DNA of 64,000 nt, taken from Sporosarcina ureae. GTDB lineage: Bacteria > Bacillota > Bacilli > Bacillales_A > Planococcaceae. The position numbers and the translations under genes are program-made. The DNA lies in the NCBI RefSeq assembly GCF_002109325.1, contig NZ_CP015348.1:2047501-2111500 (forward strand), in the 5' to 3' direction. The notes under the pieces were generated by a model. That model had not been told where the DNA came from. It did no database searches and saw only the letters and a list, made by a program, of their open reading frames with translations. Below are positions 29,403-39,878 of the stretch, piece by piece; the first letter of the stretch is position 1; each line of letters begins with the position of its first letter.

Positions 29403-30137
29403 ATGTACAAACCACATACCGAATGGAAAGTGCCGCTAGATAACAATAAGTTATGGAGATATATGGATTTCACTAAATTCGTGGATTTACTTATAAGTAA
29501 CTCACAATTTTTTTGTAGAATTGATAAGTTTGAAGATACTTTTGAGGGACATCCTACAAAGGGTACTTTGAAGTTTGCAGAGGCTGTTGGAAATCCGTAC
29601 GCTACTATAGAGTATTACGATAGTGTCGAATATTTACAAGGATTAAGAAAGCTTTATTATATAAATTGTTGGCATCAAAATGATTATGAATCGGCTGCAA
29701 TGTGGAAATTGTATCTTCAAAGTAACGAAGGAATAGCAATTCAAACGAACTTTAAAAGGTTAAAAGATTCTATTATCGATAAGAGAGGTATTACTGGTGG
29801 ACTTGTAAAATACGTTGATTACGATACTCATGAATATTGGGGAGATAACCTAACTGAGTATTTTGTTATGAAACGAATGTCTTTTTCACATGAAAATGAA
29901 TTTCGTTTATTCTTAATTCCAGAAAGTATTCCATCAGCCGAAGACTTGAAGAATATAGAAAAAGGACCATACGGTGTTGGAACTAATGTAGAGTTTGATA
30001 CAGTCCAACTTATTGAATCCGTCTATTTATCTCCAAATTCACCTGATTGGTTTTTAGATTTAGTTAAAAAAACTATAACAAAAATATTAGGTATAGAAAT
30101 TCCGGTCTATCAATCTGATCTAAACAAACTTCCTTAA
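29403..30137 (+). CDS. DUF2971 protein
   Basis: The product of about 244 residues has the DUF2971 layout: WRYMDFTKFVDLL near the start, FEDTFEG, then CWHQNDYESAAMWKLY (about residues 85-100), and MKRMSFSHENEFRLFL (about 155-170). DUF2971 proteins of unknown activity are common in defence islands and near restriction systems. ATG 29403 is set six bases after GGAGAG. It stands 180 bp behind the RM gene and may have its own promoter. Confidence 0.75.
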   Translation: MYKPHTEWKVPLDNNKLWRYMDFTKFVDLLISNSQFFCRIDKFEDTFEGHPTKGTLKFAEAVGNPYATIEYYDSVEYLQGLRKLYYINCWHQNDYESAAMWKLYLQSNEGIAIQTNFKRLKDSIIDKRGITGGLVKYVDYDTHEYWGDNLTEYFVMKRMSFSHENEFRLFLIPESIPSAEDLKNIEKGPYGVGTNVEFDTVQLIESVYLSPNSPDWFLDLVKKTITKILGIEIPVYQSDLNKLP

Positions 30138-30322
30138 ATAATAATTATAGTGCGGTGGATTAGTTTTTTGTTTTTTCGTCATCAATGCTTTGTTTTTCCA
30201 TACTCTTAATATTTCGCAGCTGGTAAACCTATTCGCAGTCATTGGTATAATCTGCGGCAATCGATAGTGAAAACTATAGCAGTTGTGGTGCATACTTTGG
30301 GTGTATACAATGCTAGGATTAC

Positions 30323-30363
30323 AAAAGGAAGCATTAAGTTAGTAAACAAAATGCTTCCTTTTG
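30323..30363. terminator. bidirectional terminator between DUF2971 and element topB
   Basis: AAAAGGAAGCATT pairs with AATGCTTCCTTTT around a 15-base loop. It resembles the hairpin downstream of the chromosomal topB (9188-9220), suggesting that topB was captured with its terminator. Confidence 0.8.
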
Positions 30364-30378
30364 CTATTGCCTATTTTT

Positions 30379-32526
30379 CTATCTATTTTCAAATTCAAAT
30401 TTGATCTTATCTTCTTCAAATTTTAATGCTGCATTGAAGCTCTTCCCTGCTTTTGACTTCATTCCCTTAATGACACTCGTTTTTCCCTTCGTACATAAAT
30501 CTTTAATATGTTTTTCCGCGAGCTTTTTCCCAAGCATTTTTCCAGGGAAGGATACTTTACATCCATTAGTATTCTCAGTACAAGCATAGTAAGTTTTACG
30601 AGGAACAATACTGCCTTTTTTACAACTTGGACATATTGCGATTTCACTGTTCTTTTGAGTTTCAGCAATATTTGATTCTAAATCATCAATTTTTAATTGA
30701 CCAGGAGCTTCTAGAATCAATTTATTGATAAATTTGGCAACGGTAGAGATAAAGACTTGAGGTGAACCTTCACCATTTCCAATTTTCTTGAGGTATGCTT
30801 CCCACTTTGCTGTCATAGAAGGACTTGATAAGAGATTACCTTCAATTGATTGGCAAAGGATTTCTCCTTTTTTAGTCACATCTACAATATTTTTCTTCAC
30901 TTCAATGTATCCATGTCGTTTTATAGTTTCAATAATTCCACTTCGCGTAGCTTCTGTACCTAAACCTTCAATTTCTTTTAAAATCTCCATTTCCTCTTCG
31001 TTACCTATGGATTTACCGCAAGTCTTCATCATCCCGATTAATTGACCCTCTGTGTATGGCTTAGGAGGCGTTGTCATGCCTTCAATCATTTTCACGACCG
31101 CTGATACCTTTTCATGTTCTGTGAGCACTGGGATAGCTTGTAAGCTTTCCTTTTGTTTATTAGAGATTTCTTTGTTGCTTTCTTGGAAGAGCTCTTTCCA
31201 ACCTTTGCTTATTTCAGTATTTCCAGTAGTAATGAAATCAAGACTATTCACGTCTGTAGTAACTTTTGTTTCTTCATAAATATAATCAGAATGGAACATC
31301 CCTAACATTGTGTTTAGTATTTCGAAATATAAATTTCGTTCTTCAATAGATAATCCTTGAAGCTTTCTTTCGGTAGGGATACTTTTTGTTGGAACAATCG
31401 CATAGTGCTCTTTTACTTTAGAATTATCTACGTATCGTTTATTGGTTTTTTTTGATGCGATTGGAAACGTGGTACCGGCAACTTTTTGATAAGCTTCAAC
31501 ATTATCTGCAAGATATGCAAATTCATTTTCGGTTATAAATTGTGTGTCCGTTCTTGGATAAGTAACAAGCTTCTTCTCGTATAGACCTTGTACGAGTTTT
31601 AGAACATTAGCAGGACTATATTTCCATCTTTTATTAGCAACGGCTTGTAGTGTCGATAGAGCATGCAATTTAGGTGATTTAGTTCGTTTCTCTCTTTTTA
31701 TTATAGATTTAACAAAACCATCATTAACTTTTTCTATACCGTGGTGCTGAAGTAATTGCTCTACAACTTCTTTTTTCTCGCTTTTAATTTTGGCTTTACC
31801 TTTATATATCCCATTTTGAGCGGTGAAGCTTCCTTCAATTTCATAAAAAGCTTTGGGAATAAAGTTTTCAATTTCTTTTTGACGTTGATAAATAAGATAT
31901 ACTGTCGGTGATTGTACACGTCCAATCGATAGGCTTTCACCAAATCCTTTCTGTTGAAGAAGGAGAGTGTACAGGCGACTGCCATTCATGCCGACGAGCC
32001 AATCACTAATTTGTCTTGTTTTTGCTTCATAATAAAGCAATAAATCTTTTTGATTATCCTGCAAGTTATTGAAGCCTTTTCGCACCTCGTCAGCTTCTAG
32101 GGAGTTGATCCATAGACGTTTGATCGTTTTATTCTTAGCACCTGTCATATAGTAAATAGAGTAGAAAATATTAGATCCTTCACGATCACAATCGCAGCAA
32201 TTTAAAATTGTAGAAATATTAGGATCGTTAAACAATTGCTTAATAAATGCAAACTGAACTTTTTTATCTGAGGAAACTTTATATTCATAATTTGTAGGAA
32301 GGATTGGTAAAGAAGATAAGTTCCAAGATGCCCATTCTTTTCGATATTCTTTTGGCTCTTTTAACTCTACTAAGTGTCCAATTCCCCATGTAATGACTGC
32401 CCCAGATGGGAAGGTATTGCACGCGTTCAACTCAATATGAGTTTTTTGACGAGTTTTTACTGAAAAAGCCTCTGCATATGCTTTTGCTTGAGATGGTTTT
32501 TCGGCTAGAATGGCTACTTTACTCAT
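30379..32526 (-). CDS. topB: DNA topoisomerase III, complete element-borne copy
   Basis: The 715-residue enzyme is complete: TOPRIM start AEKPSQAKAYAEAF, acidic motif CCDCDREGSN, four-domain type IA core with nucleophile Tyr in VTYPRTDTQF, and a C-terminal CPSCKKGS zinc-finger-like domain. It relaxes and decatenates DNA by passing single strands. It is clearly diverged from the split chromosomal copy; for example it has CCDCDREG in place of ACDVDREG. Its attachment-site codons differ, so it may be immune to insertion. It most likely replaces the topB that the element destroyed. Confidence 0.93.
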   Translation of the reverse strand: MSKVAILAEKPSQAKAYAEAFSVKTRQKTHIELNACNTFPSGAVITWGIGHLVELKEPKEYRKEWASWNLSSLPILPTNYEYKVSSDKKVQFAFIKQLFNDPNISTILNCCDCDREGSNIFYSIYYMTGAKNKTIKRLWINSLEADEVRKGFNNLQDNQKDLLLYYEAKTRQISDWLVGMNGSRLYTLLLQQKGFGESLSIGRVQSPTVYLIYQRQKEIENFIPKAFYEIEGSFTAQNGIYKGKAKIKSEKKEVVEQLLQHHGIEKVNDGFVKSIIKREKRTKSPKLHALSTLQAVANKRWKYSPANVLKLVQGLYEKKLVTYPRTDTQFITENEFAYLADNVEAYQKVAGTTFPIASKKTNKRYVDNSKVKEHYAIVPTKSIPTERKLQGLSIEERNLYFEILNTMLGMFHSDYIYEETKVTTDVNSLDFITTGNTEISKGWKELFQESNKEISNKQKESLQAIPVLTEHEKVSAVVKMIEGMTTPPKPYTEGQLIGMMKTCGKSIGNEEEMEILKEIEGLGTEATRSGIIETIKRHGYIEVKKNIVDVTKKGEILCQSIEGNLLSSPSMTAKWEAYLKKIGNGEGSPQVFISTVAKFINKLILEAPGQLKIDDLESNIAETQKNSEIAICPSCKKGSIVPRKTYYACTENTNGCKVSFPGKMLGKKLAEKHIKDLCTKGKTSVIKGMKSKAGKSFNAALKFEEDKIKFEFENR

Positions 32527-32906
32527 AACTGATCACCTTTTTTATCTTTGTATTTTAGCTACCTTTTGTTGTAAGACTTTCATTTACTGTATTTAGAGAT
32601 AGCCTAGTAGATTGTAGATGACTACTTTAATATATAGTCAAAAGTATAACAAACATGTATGGGATTAAGCGAATGACGAATTCAAAAACTATTCTTGTTC
32701 ACTCCGAGTAAATCCCAAATGAATAACTATTTTATCATTGAAGCTATTATTGAATTACTTTTTTGTTTTTATTGGTAGAGATAGTCTTATAGACTGGTAT
32801 AATAAGGATAAGTAGATTATTTCTTGTCTAATGTAGATAGAATAATAGGAGGCTATATTAACTTCAGTACATGTTTTATCAATTGTAATAAAGGAGGAAT
32901 CAATCT
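32527..32906. other. divergent promoter region between element topB and a lipoprotein gene
   Basis: The extended -10 TGGTATAAT (32795-32803) reads toward the lipoprotein gene, preceded by a short inverted repeat AGTCTTATAGACT (32783-32795) that could be an operator. For topB I see a TTGACT box but no well-spaced -10. No gene is seen here. Confidence 0.4.
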
Positions 32907-33407
32907 TTGAAGAAAATTATATTAACATTAACGACTATTTTAATTGCACTTGTATTTAATGCTTGTTCATCTAGTGATTCTTTTAGAGGAAGTAAGTGGG
33001 GATCCACAGTAGATGATGTGGTTAAGCAAGAGAAATATTTAGATAATATTGAATACGAAAAATCAGTAGAAAATAATGAGCGACAGGGAGAAGTAACAGT
33101 ATTAGACTACGAGAATATAATAGAATTTGATCAAGATGTGTTTTTTATTAGCTATGAATTTAAAAAAAATCTAAATGGAAAAGTCTATACTGAACCAGTG
33201 TTATTCGAAGCTACATATTATTTTGAAGATAATTCTTTTGATAATGAGATTTTTCTGAATAATATAGAGGCAAAATACGGCGAGGGTAAGAAAGTAAGTA
33301 ATGCACTAGGAATTCCCGTAATAGAGTGGAATGTTGGAGACAGCCGCATTGTTTATTTTCCTGATTCTGCTACATTGAATTACGAGCATATAAGTGAGAG
33401 CTTCTAG
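32907..33407 (+). CDS. small lipoprotein of unknown function
   Basis: The 166-residue product has a lipoprotein signal (KKIILTLTTILIALVFNAC, cysteine at residue 20) and a mature part, SKWGSTVDDVVKQE onward, of a type often seen in short secreted Bacillales proteins. TTG 32907 is supported by AAAGGAGG nine bases upstream. No partner gene or catalytic motif is visible. Confidence 0.7.
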   Translation: MKKIILTLTTILIALVFNACSSSDSFRGSKWGSTVDDVVKQEKYLDNIEYEKSVENNERQGEVTVLDYENIIEFDQDVFFISYEFKKNLNGKVYTEPVLFEATYYFEDNSFDNEIFLNNIEAKYGEGKKVSNALGIPVIEWNVGDSRIVYFPDSATLNYEHISESF

Positions 33408-33510
33408 GTAGATAAAATTGTGCTAAGCTCACCTTTAAAATATCTATTAGTAAATATTAAAAAGTAAAAGTATTAGTGTTAATCTAAGTAATAAGACTTT
33501 TCTTATAAAA

Positions 33511-33636
33511 AGGCTAGGACAAAACCCTGTAAAATGAAAACCGCGTAAAACCAAGTTCTATGAACCTTGGTTTTACGCGGTTTTCATTCTGATCTTTTGG
33601 TTAATTGAGCTAGTTTTTCTACTTATGTCCCAGCCT
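33511..33636. repeat. 126-bp inverted-repeat intergenic element
   Basis: The outer ends AGGCTAGGACA (33511-33521) and TGTCCCAGCCT (33626-33636) are inverted with one mismatch. Inside is a near-perfect hairpin with arms of about 23 bp (33533-33555 and 33566-33588, core CCGCGTAAAACCAAG). AGGCTGGGACA-type ends are a familiar intergenic repeat in Bacillales. It may act as a terminator or be a MITE-like relic. Confidence 0.7.
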
Positions 33637-33916
33637 CTTTACTGCATACTACTTTTCAATAATATTTTTCTTTTAATTTTTCAAGTCGATCATGCATATC
33701 ATTATATTCTCGAATTAAAAGAACTAATTCATTTTCAGAAACTTTGAAGAGTTGAATATCTTGCTCTTTTGCTGCATTAACAAAGTTATTACTAGATTCA
33801 TTGTATCCCTTTACTAAATTTTGAAAATCATTATGAAACACTTGTAAATCTTGTTCATCGGGCTCATCCATTTTTCTAAGATCTATGCTGAGACTTAAAA
33901 ATGGTAAAGAAAATTT

Positions 33917-35612
33917 GGTTCTTACGCGAACTTGGTGAATGAGAATGCACCTCATTGTTATGTATTTTAATTATTTTTCTGAAATATCATTGAGTGCGGT
34001 AAAGTACACGCTTCTCCAGCAATTTCAAACTTGCACGACCATAAGTAACCCGTTTGATGGTTTTGAGACGATTAATCTGCCCTTCCAGCCGGCCATTACT
34101 ATACGGTTGTATGAAAGAATTCCGGATAGCCTGCAAATCGCTTCGAAGACGGCGTGCATAATGATGAAAGGGAGAGGTTCGGTCCAAGAGCTGGGCATTC
34201 ATCCATTGTAAAAACTGGTCCTCATTTGGCTTAGAGAAGGATAGGCGAAGCACTTGTACTGATTCAACAAACTCTTTTGCCGAAGGGTAAAGAGATAGAC
34301 ATTGTTTAAGCAGTACTTGTTCTTCCTCATTATGTTCATCTCTCGGCTTCCAGATAATAGCGGCAAGTTTTCGCCGTGATACCGATATCTTTTTTGGAAC
34401 GTTATATTTTCGCTTTTTCCTTTCTGATTGAACCAGTGAGCGCACTGCCGAATAGGTTCCTTCATAACCTTGTCCTTGAACGAGCTGATAGATGGATTTG
34501 ACTGTATGGCCCGCCTGTTCTAATTGAATAACCTCCTCAGCGTAGGCGTCAATAGGTTTCGCACGGATTCTACGATCGATTGGCGGAGACTGTAAATTGA
34601 CATATTTTTGGATGGTTCTCCAATCCAATTGGAATTCTCTGGAGAGTTCGGAGAGATTTTTTCCGCTTTTATGTTCCGCTTGAATCTCTAGGATTAGAGA
34701 CCATTTTTGTGACTGCCGTGCAATCGCAGCTTTTTCAGAAGCTGTCAAAGGGATCGGCATTCCTTCCGCTGCTTCACTCCAGTTAATCGAAGCAGGCATA
34801 TGAGACGCCAAATGTGTATCGACTTGTTTTTTGGCATTTCGAATCAAGTGCCATCGGTCATACACTTGGTTAATGGCAGGGTTCGCTCTGGAAATCGCCT
34901 GCCGGAAGGCAGTGAAACCATCTCTGCTTACCACTTGCACCGATGGAAAACGCTTCAGCCATCTGGCGACGGTTTCGGGACGGCGATCGGGTAACAAAGC
35001 CAGCGGAATTCCTTGCTGATGATCGCAGATCATCGTTCCATACGTATGTCCTTTTCGAAATGCAAAATCGTCAATTCCCAGGAAAGGGAGACACCTCAGA
35101 TATGATGTCTGTCCGGTAAATTAAAGCCAATAGTGCGTCGTGGCTGATTGGCATATGGATGGCATGAGCGATCTTCTCGGCCGTGAGGCAGCTCGTGGAG
35201 AAGGCAATTTTACGAAGGATATCCTCCGCACGCTGAGTACGGCGCCGATTAGGCGACAGACCATCAAACCTTTCGGTAAAAATTTTCACCGGGCAATCCT
35301 CATATTCACAAAACCATTTCCGTGAGAGGATCAGCAATTCCGCAGGACGGCCATTGTAAGGTTCATCTTGAACCTTGCGTGTATATCGGCTATGAGATTG
35401 GTTACTGGATCGAGAACAAGTGGGGCAGCAGGAAGAGGATCGGGTACTTTCAACAATCAGTCTGGTTATTTCAGAGGCTGCTTCCACATGAAGCAATTCC
35501 ATAAAAGTGTCGGGAGGCGTCCAGCTTAAAAGGTTCATCTTCAACACCTCTTTCTCTTTATTATACCAATCTAGCTTTCTGATTGTCATGTCACCAAGTT
35601 CGCGTAAGAACC
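33917..35612 (-). mobile_element. ISL3-family insertion sequence
   Basis: The 1,696-bp IS has 22-bp perfect terminal inverted repeats (starting GGTTCTTACGCGAACTTGG) and an 8-bp target duplication GAAAATTT (33909-33916 and 35613-35620), as expected for ISL3. Its only gene, the transposase, is frameshifted, so this copy can move only if helped in trans. Confidence 0.93.
33987..35538 (-). pseudogene. ISL3 transposase, frameshifted
   Basis: The upstream part has the Cys-rich zinc-binding N-terminus (CCPTCSRSS, CEYEDCPV) and ends early after SPFPGN. The downstream part from about 35060 has the DDE domain (VVSRDGFTAFRQAI, YDRWHLIRN and NGRLEGQINRLKTIKR). One extra C in CCCTTTCCTGGG near 35078 shifts the frame; without it, the sequence reads PFLGIDDFAFRKGHTYGT, the expected ISL3 motif. 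ATG 35538 follows AAAGAGGTG. Confidence 0.9.
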
Positions 35613-35937
35613 GAAAATTTGTATAAATTTAGAACAATAGAATCCCTATCATTCAAATCTACATTATTCAATGATTTTTTCTGCTCCTGTATTCCATTAC
35701 TGAAATCCGCTATTTTATATTCCATCTCGAAAACATAGTCGGCTGGTATATCCTCGGTAGGTATTATAAGCATAAGAAATAGAGTGATACCTATAACTAA
35801 AACAATAGTTGAAAATATTAAAATTATTTTCTTTTTCAAAGCTACAACTCCATTTAGTGTTAAATAATAAATTTGTGAATTATATATCTAAATTAAATAT
35901 ACAAGTTATACTATACAGATAAAAAGGCTATATAATT

Positions 35938-37836
35938 CTAAGGTTGGGCTATTGTTACTTTATCAAGGTACTCAATTTCCCAACCAGCTATCTTCAATTC
36001 TTCCTCATGTCCACTTATAGTCTCTTCGCTAACTGCTACACAGAGTAAATGGGAGGGGCGTGTCATTCCGACATAGGCCATCTTTAGGTTTTGTAATTTT
36101 CTTTTTGCGGTGGTTTTAATGTGCTGTCCTTTCAAATACTCAATTATTCGTTTAATATCATAGTCATAATAAAAGGTTTCCAGATAAAGTGTTGCAGTAT
36201 GCGTCTCGCCTTTAACACCATGAATCGAAGAAATTGCTATGTTAACTTCTATATCATCTTCTGAAAAAGTAAAAACGTTAGTTGGTATCTGATGTTCCAC
36301 CGTTACATCCTCTAAATTTGCTTGAAGAAAAACATCTAATCTATAAATGTCGCTCCAATTAAAAATCTCTTTAATTTCACAAGTAATGAAGGAAATTACT
36401 TCGTCCAATATTTCTTCGTCGTTTTGAATTTTTAAGCACCATATAGAAAGATTTAATAATAATTGATTAAAAACATCTTCATTATTTTCTTGGAGATATA
36501 TCAAGAACGATCGACCTGTAAAGTATTTGTTGTTGTTTTTTTCATTCATTATTCTTAGTGCTTTTAAAAGACCTCTTAGAATTCTTGATCTATAGTAATT
36601 ACTACCGTTATTTATAATTTCATCGTTATTGCCTTTTAGTAAGTAACTCTTTAAATGATTAAAATCTTGTTTCTTTTTAAGTTCTTTTTTATATGAATTT
36701 CGGTAATTGGTTATACCTGATTCATTTTCATGCTCTGCTACCCATCCAACGGCTTTAAAAATACTTTCATCATGTGTATGGAGGTTGTTTTTAATGATTA
36801 ATCTCGAAAAATGTGAGAATACATTTTCTTGGTTATCTTCGTTAAAAACTAAAATACGAGGGGCTATTTCCTCAATCATCAGATTTCCAACTAATTCTTG
36901 CGGAGTAATACATATATTTTGTACAACAGATGCTATTTTACGCGAAAAACGCTTACTGTCCGATATTTGAAGAATAGATTCTTTGTTAATATCCCAACTT
37001 CCGGTGGCATTGGAGCCGTCATATATTGCTTGATTGGGATCGCCAATTCTCTGGATAATAACCGTTTCATCAAAAATCAAACCAAGTATAGCAATCTGAT
37101 GTTCCATTGTATCTTGCATTTCGTCAATAAAAAGATGACGAAATCGTTTAGAAAATAGCTCTTTAAGATCAGGGTTCGCTCTGAGATATTTAAAAGCTAA
37201 GTAATATGCATCATCATAACAAAGGATACCTTCTTCCATTATATTCTCTTTCAACTTTTTTAGAGCAATATAGCTAGCGCTCTCGCGATTCTTATAAATG
37301 GGGTTTCCATACAAGCCATTTACCAAAGTAGCATCGTTTAAATTGAATCTAATCTTTGTTACATTTATGTTCATTTTTTGTATACCATATTGTAAATTCC
37401 AAGGTAAATGGTTATAAAATTCTTTACTGATAACTTCATTGTATATTTCGTTATCTATCCTGAGTGGCCTTTTTCCATAGAAATGTACATAGGCTGGGAT
37501 TGCCAAGAATTGATTAACGAAAGATTGTATCGTGCTACAGTTATTTGGGTATCTAAAAAGGTTATTTCCTGATACACCTAATCTACTTTTCACTTCATCA
37601 ATGGCAGTATTGGTATGAGTAAGAATACAAATACCCTTATTATTCTCAAATGAAAGTTTTGTACTTAAAATTGCTAGTTTCGCTAGTAAGGCAGTTGTTT
37701 TCCCGCTACCTGGACTCGCTAATATATCTACATTATCTAAATTTTTAATAATATTTCTTCGTTCATCGTTAAAAGATTCCCCCTCTTTTAATAATAAACT
37801 TTCCGCGTATAAAATATCATCATCCGTAAGTAGCAT
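35938..37836 (-). CDS. gajB: UvrD/Rep-like helicase, GajB-like (Gabija)
   Basis: The 632-residue superfamily 1 helicase has Walker A ASPGSGKTTALL (about 37-48), motif II FIDEMQDTMEHQ (about 233), GDPNQAIYDG (motif III, about 270) and GMTRPSHLLCVAVS near the end (motif VI). It starts two bases after the gajA stop, so the pair is one transcript. In Gabija systems GajB senses DNA ends or nucleotide depletion and works with the GajA nuclease to stop phage. It is longer than the VD045 GajB (about 494), so this may be a variant subtype. Confidence 0.83.
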   Translation of the reverse strand: MLLTDDDILYAESLLLKEGESFNDERRNIIKNLDNVDILASPGSGKTTALLAKLAILSTKLSFENNKGICILTHTNTAIDEVKSRLGVSGNNLFRYPNNCSTIQSFVNQFLAIPAYVHFYGKRPLRIDNEIYNEVISKEFYNHLPWNLQYGIQKMNINVTKIRFNLNDATLVNGLYGNPIYKNRESASYIALKKLKENIMEEGILCYDDAYYLAFKYLRANPDLKELFSKRFRHLFIDEMQDTMEHQIAILGLIFDETVIIQRIGDPNQAIYDGSNATGSWDINKESILQISDSKRFSRKIASVVQNICITPQELVGNLMIEEIAPRILVFNEDNQENVFSHFSRLIIKNNLHTHDESIFKAVGWVAEHENESGITNYRNSYKKELKKKQDFNHLKSYLLKGNNDEIINNGSNYYRSRILRGLLKALRIMNEKNNNKYFTGRSFLIYLQENNEDVFNQLLLNLSIWCLKIQNDEEILDEVISFITCEIKEIFNWSDIYRLDVFLQANLEDVTVEHQIPTNVFTFSEDDIEVNIAISSIHGVKGETHTATLYLETFYYDYDIKRIIEYLKGQHIKTTAKRKLQNLKMAYVGMTRPSHLLCVAVSEETISGHEEELKIAGWEIEYLDKVTIAQP

Positions 37837-37838
37837 AA

Positions 37839-39749
37839 TTACTCAACTCCATTTGTGACATGGTTAATTGCCAGTACAAGATACTGCAATTGCGAATCAC
37901 TAATAATCTTGTGCTTAATATCTTGGTGATCCTCTTCTTTCTTTTTTTCTAAAATCTCGGCAAAGCATTGAGCGATTATTGCTTTTGATATTTTTTTTCC
38001 TAGTACTAAATCATAATAAATATAAAAAGCCTTATCTTCATTAGAAGTGCCATCTTTCTCCCATTCTTCATATATTTTGTCAATGTCCTTTGAAATTTTT
38101 TTCTCCTTTTCAGGTGTTAAACCGATGATATTACTGTTTCCTATTTTTTCTGCACTAAGAACTGCTGTTAATAATTCTTTTTGTAGTCTACCCAATGCGA
38201 TATCATATTCTAATGTCCAATCAGGAGATATAAACAATTTTACATTCTGACCATCTATATTATTGCTTTTATCAGTTCTTCTTTGTTCTATAGATTTCAC
38301 TTTTTCTAAATCGCTCTTTGTGTTAACTTCTGGCTCTCTCGTTTTGTAACAATCGGGCTTAATATCGTTATCGGTTATTGCTGCAACAGGAATATTTAAC
38401 ACTCCGAGTTCTGGATGTTGTCTTTTAAAAATCCTTGAATATCTTAAAAAAGCTGTATTGCCCACATTAACTACAGTTACACCGTACTTGGAGAAAGGTT
38501 TCTCTATTATATCTGCGATTGTCGGTAATAATAAGTTCTCAGAATCACCTTCCACCAGAATGACCCCTTGTGCAAAGAACAGGTTTGCTTTAGTCGAGTC
38601 TAAGAAGCGTTCTAAAAATAAATAGTCGCCTTTATCTAAAGTTGTGTAATTTTGTCCCATAGGAAAAGCTTTGTCATCTTTGCAGATTATTAAATTTTCT
38701 AGTCGTACTTTTGATGCAAGGTCAGTACTATGCGTAGTCATAATTAATTGAACATCGGAACTTTTTACTTCTTCCTGAAGATAATCAATCAGTCTAATTT
38801 GTGCTTGGACATGTAGATGAGCTTCAATCTCTTCGACCAGTGCCAGTTTTAAGCCTTGATATGAGTCTCTTTTTAAAAGTAACAATTCCGTTGCGATGAA
38901 TAGTAAATTTTGAGAACCCAGTCCTGATTTGTTATCTGTTATTTCTAGGTTCAATCTTTCAAGTATGCTTTTCAGATTTAATCTTGCTAAAGTAAAATTT
39001 GATTGGAGTTTATTATTAATACCTCCGAACTCCTCTAAGTAGTTATTGATTTCCTCTAATAAATTCTTACCTTCTTGGTCAGGTAATGGTGCTCCGGCAT
39101 GATCTATACCTTTGAAGTAACTTTGAATCTTTTCATTTGCTTCCTTAATAGTTTCAAAAATATAATGTTCTTCTTCTTTCCCTTTGAATGCATCATGACT
39201 GTTTAAGATTTGTGCTAATCGAGAATTTCTTCTGGGTGACATTTCCTTTTCAGCATCTCGTAAAGGTTTAAGGTAAGTACTTCTTAAAAGGTTTCTTGCT
39301 TCTCCACTAAGTTGTTTTCCTTCATGGTCCGGTCCTGCTTTAATATCATAATAAATAGTGTCTTTCTTTCTTTTTGCAATTAAAAATACTTTAAGATAAT
39401 ATTCGTATTTGCCCTGATTATTTTTCTCCATACCTAGCCACTCTAAAAAATTTTTTGCCTCGTCATTACTAAATCCTCTGAAAATGCACTCGACACGAAA
39501 TTCACTAGCTCTTTTTGTTTCATCGGTTTCTCCGACAGATAGATGGAAATCCTCATACTCAATTCTAATGCTCTCGTAGCTCTGAGTATGTATGGTGTAT
39601 TTTATTGCATCTACAATTGCTGTTTTTCCCGAATTGTTTTCACCAACTAAAAGGTTTAATCCAGGAGTGAAATTAAGAGCTAAGCCAGGGCTATCTTCAT
39701 TTGAGGAAAATTTTCTAAAGTTCCAGATCTTTAACTCCGCTAAATACAT
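37839..39749 (-). CDS. gajA: OLD-family ATPase-nuclease, GajA-like (Gabija)
   Basis: The 636-residue protein has an ABC/SMC-type ATPase (Walker A VGENNSGKTAIVDAI at about 36-50; LVEEIEAHLHVQAQ Walker B region near 310) and a C-terminal TOPRIM nuclease (ILVEGDSENLLLPTIA near 398, AAITDNDIKP near 460). This is a class 2 OLD nuclease coupled to a UvrD-like helicase, which defines Gabija. The divergent gene at 39879 shares the promoter region. ATG 39749 follows a GGAGCAATG-type ribosome site. Confidence 0.85.
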   Translation of the reverse strand: MYLAELKIWNFRKFSSNEDSPGLALNFTPGLNLLVGENNSGKTAIVDAIKYTIHTQSYESIRIEYEDFHLSVGETDETKRASEFRVECIFRGFSNDEAKNFLEWLGMEKNNQGKYEYYLKVFLIAKRKKDTIYYDIKAGPDHEGKQLSGEARNLLRSTYLKPLRDAEKEMSPRRNSRLAQILNSHDAFKGKEEEHYIFETIKEANEKIQSYFKGIDHAGAPLPDQEGKNLLEEINNYLEEFGGINNKLQSNFTLARLNLKSILERLNLEITDNKSGLGSQNLLFIATELLLLKRDSYQGLKLALVEEIEAHLHVQAQIRLIDYLQEEVKSSDVQLIMTTHSTDLASKVRLENLIICKDDKAFPMGQNYTTLDKGDYLFLERFLDSTKANLFFAQGVILVEGDSENLLLPTIADIIEKPFSKYGVTVVNVGNTAFLRYSRIFKRQHPELGVLNIPVAAITDNDIKPDCYKTREPEVNTKSDLEKVKSIEQRRTDKSNNIDGQNVKLFISPDWTLEYDIALGRLQKELLTAVLSAEKIGNSNIIGLTPEKEKKISKDIDKIYEEWEKDGTSNEDKAFYIYYDLVLGKKISKAIIAQCFAEILEKKKEEDHQDIKHKIISDSQLQYLVLAINHVTNGVE

Positions 39750-39878
39750 GATTCATTGCTCCTATTCTATTAGGTATTTATATTCAATGGTAAACTATAT
39801 TTAGAAAATAAGCATATTTCGTACGTAACCTTTGTTTAATTAATTGCAGACCAATATAATATCAATAAAGGGGGAATA

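Larger units (their letters stand above)
33656..35839 (-). pseudogene. membrane-anchored protein gene split by ISL3
   Basis: Removing the IS and one duplicate joins 35839-35613 to 33916-33656 in one open frame of about 162 codons. The product begins MKKKIILIFSTIVLVIGITL, a single membrane anchor, followed by an acidic, helical, coiled-coil-like exterior or cytoplasmic part ending MHDRLEKLKEKYY. I do not recognise the family. Confidence 0.75.
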
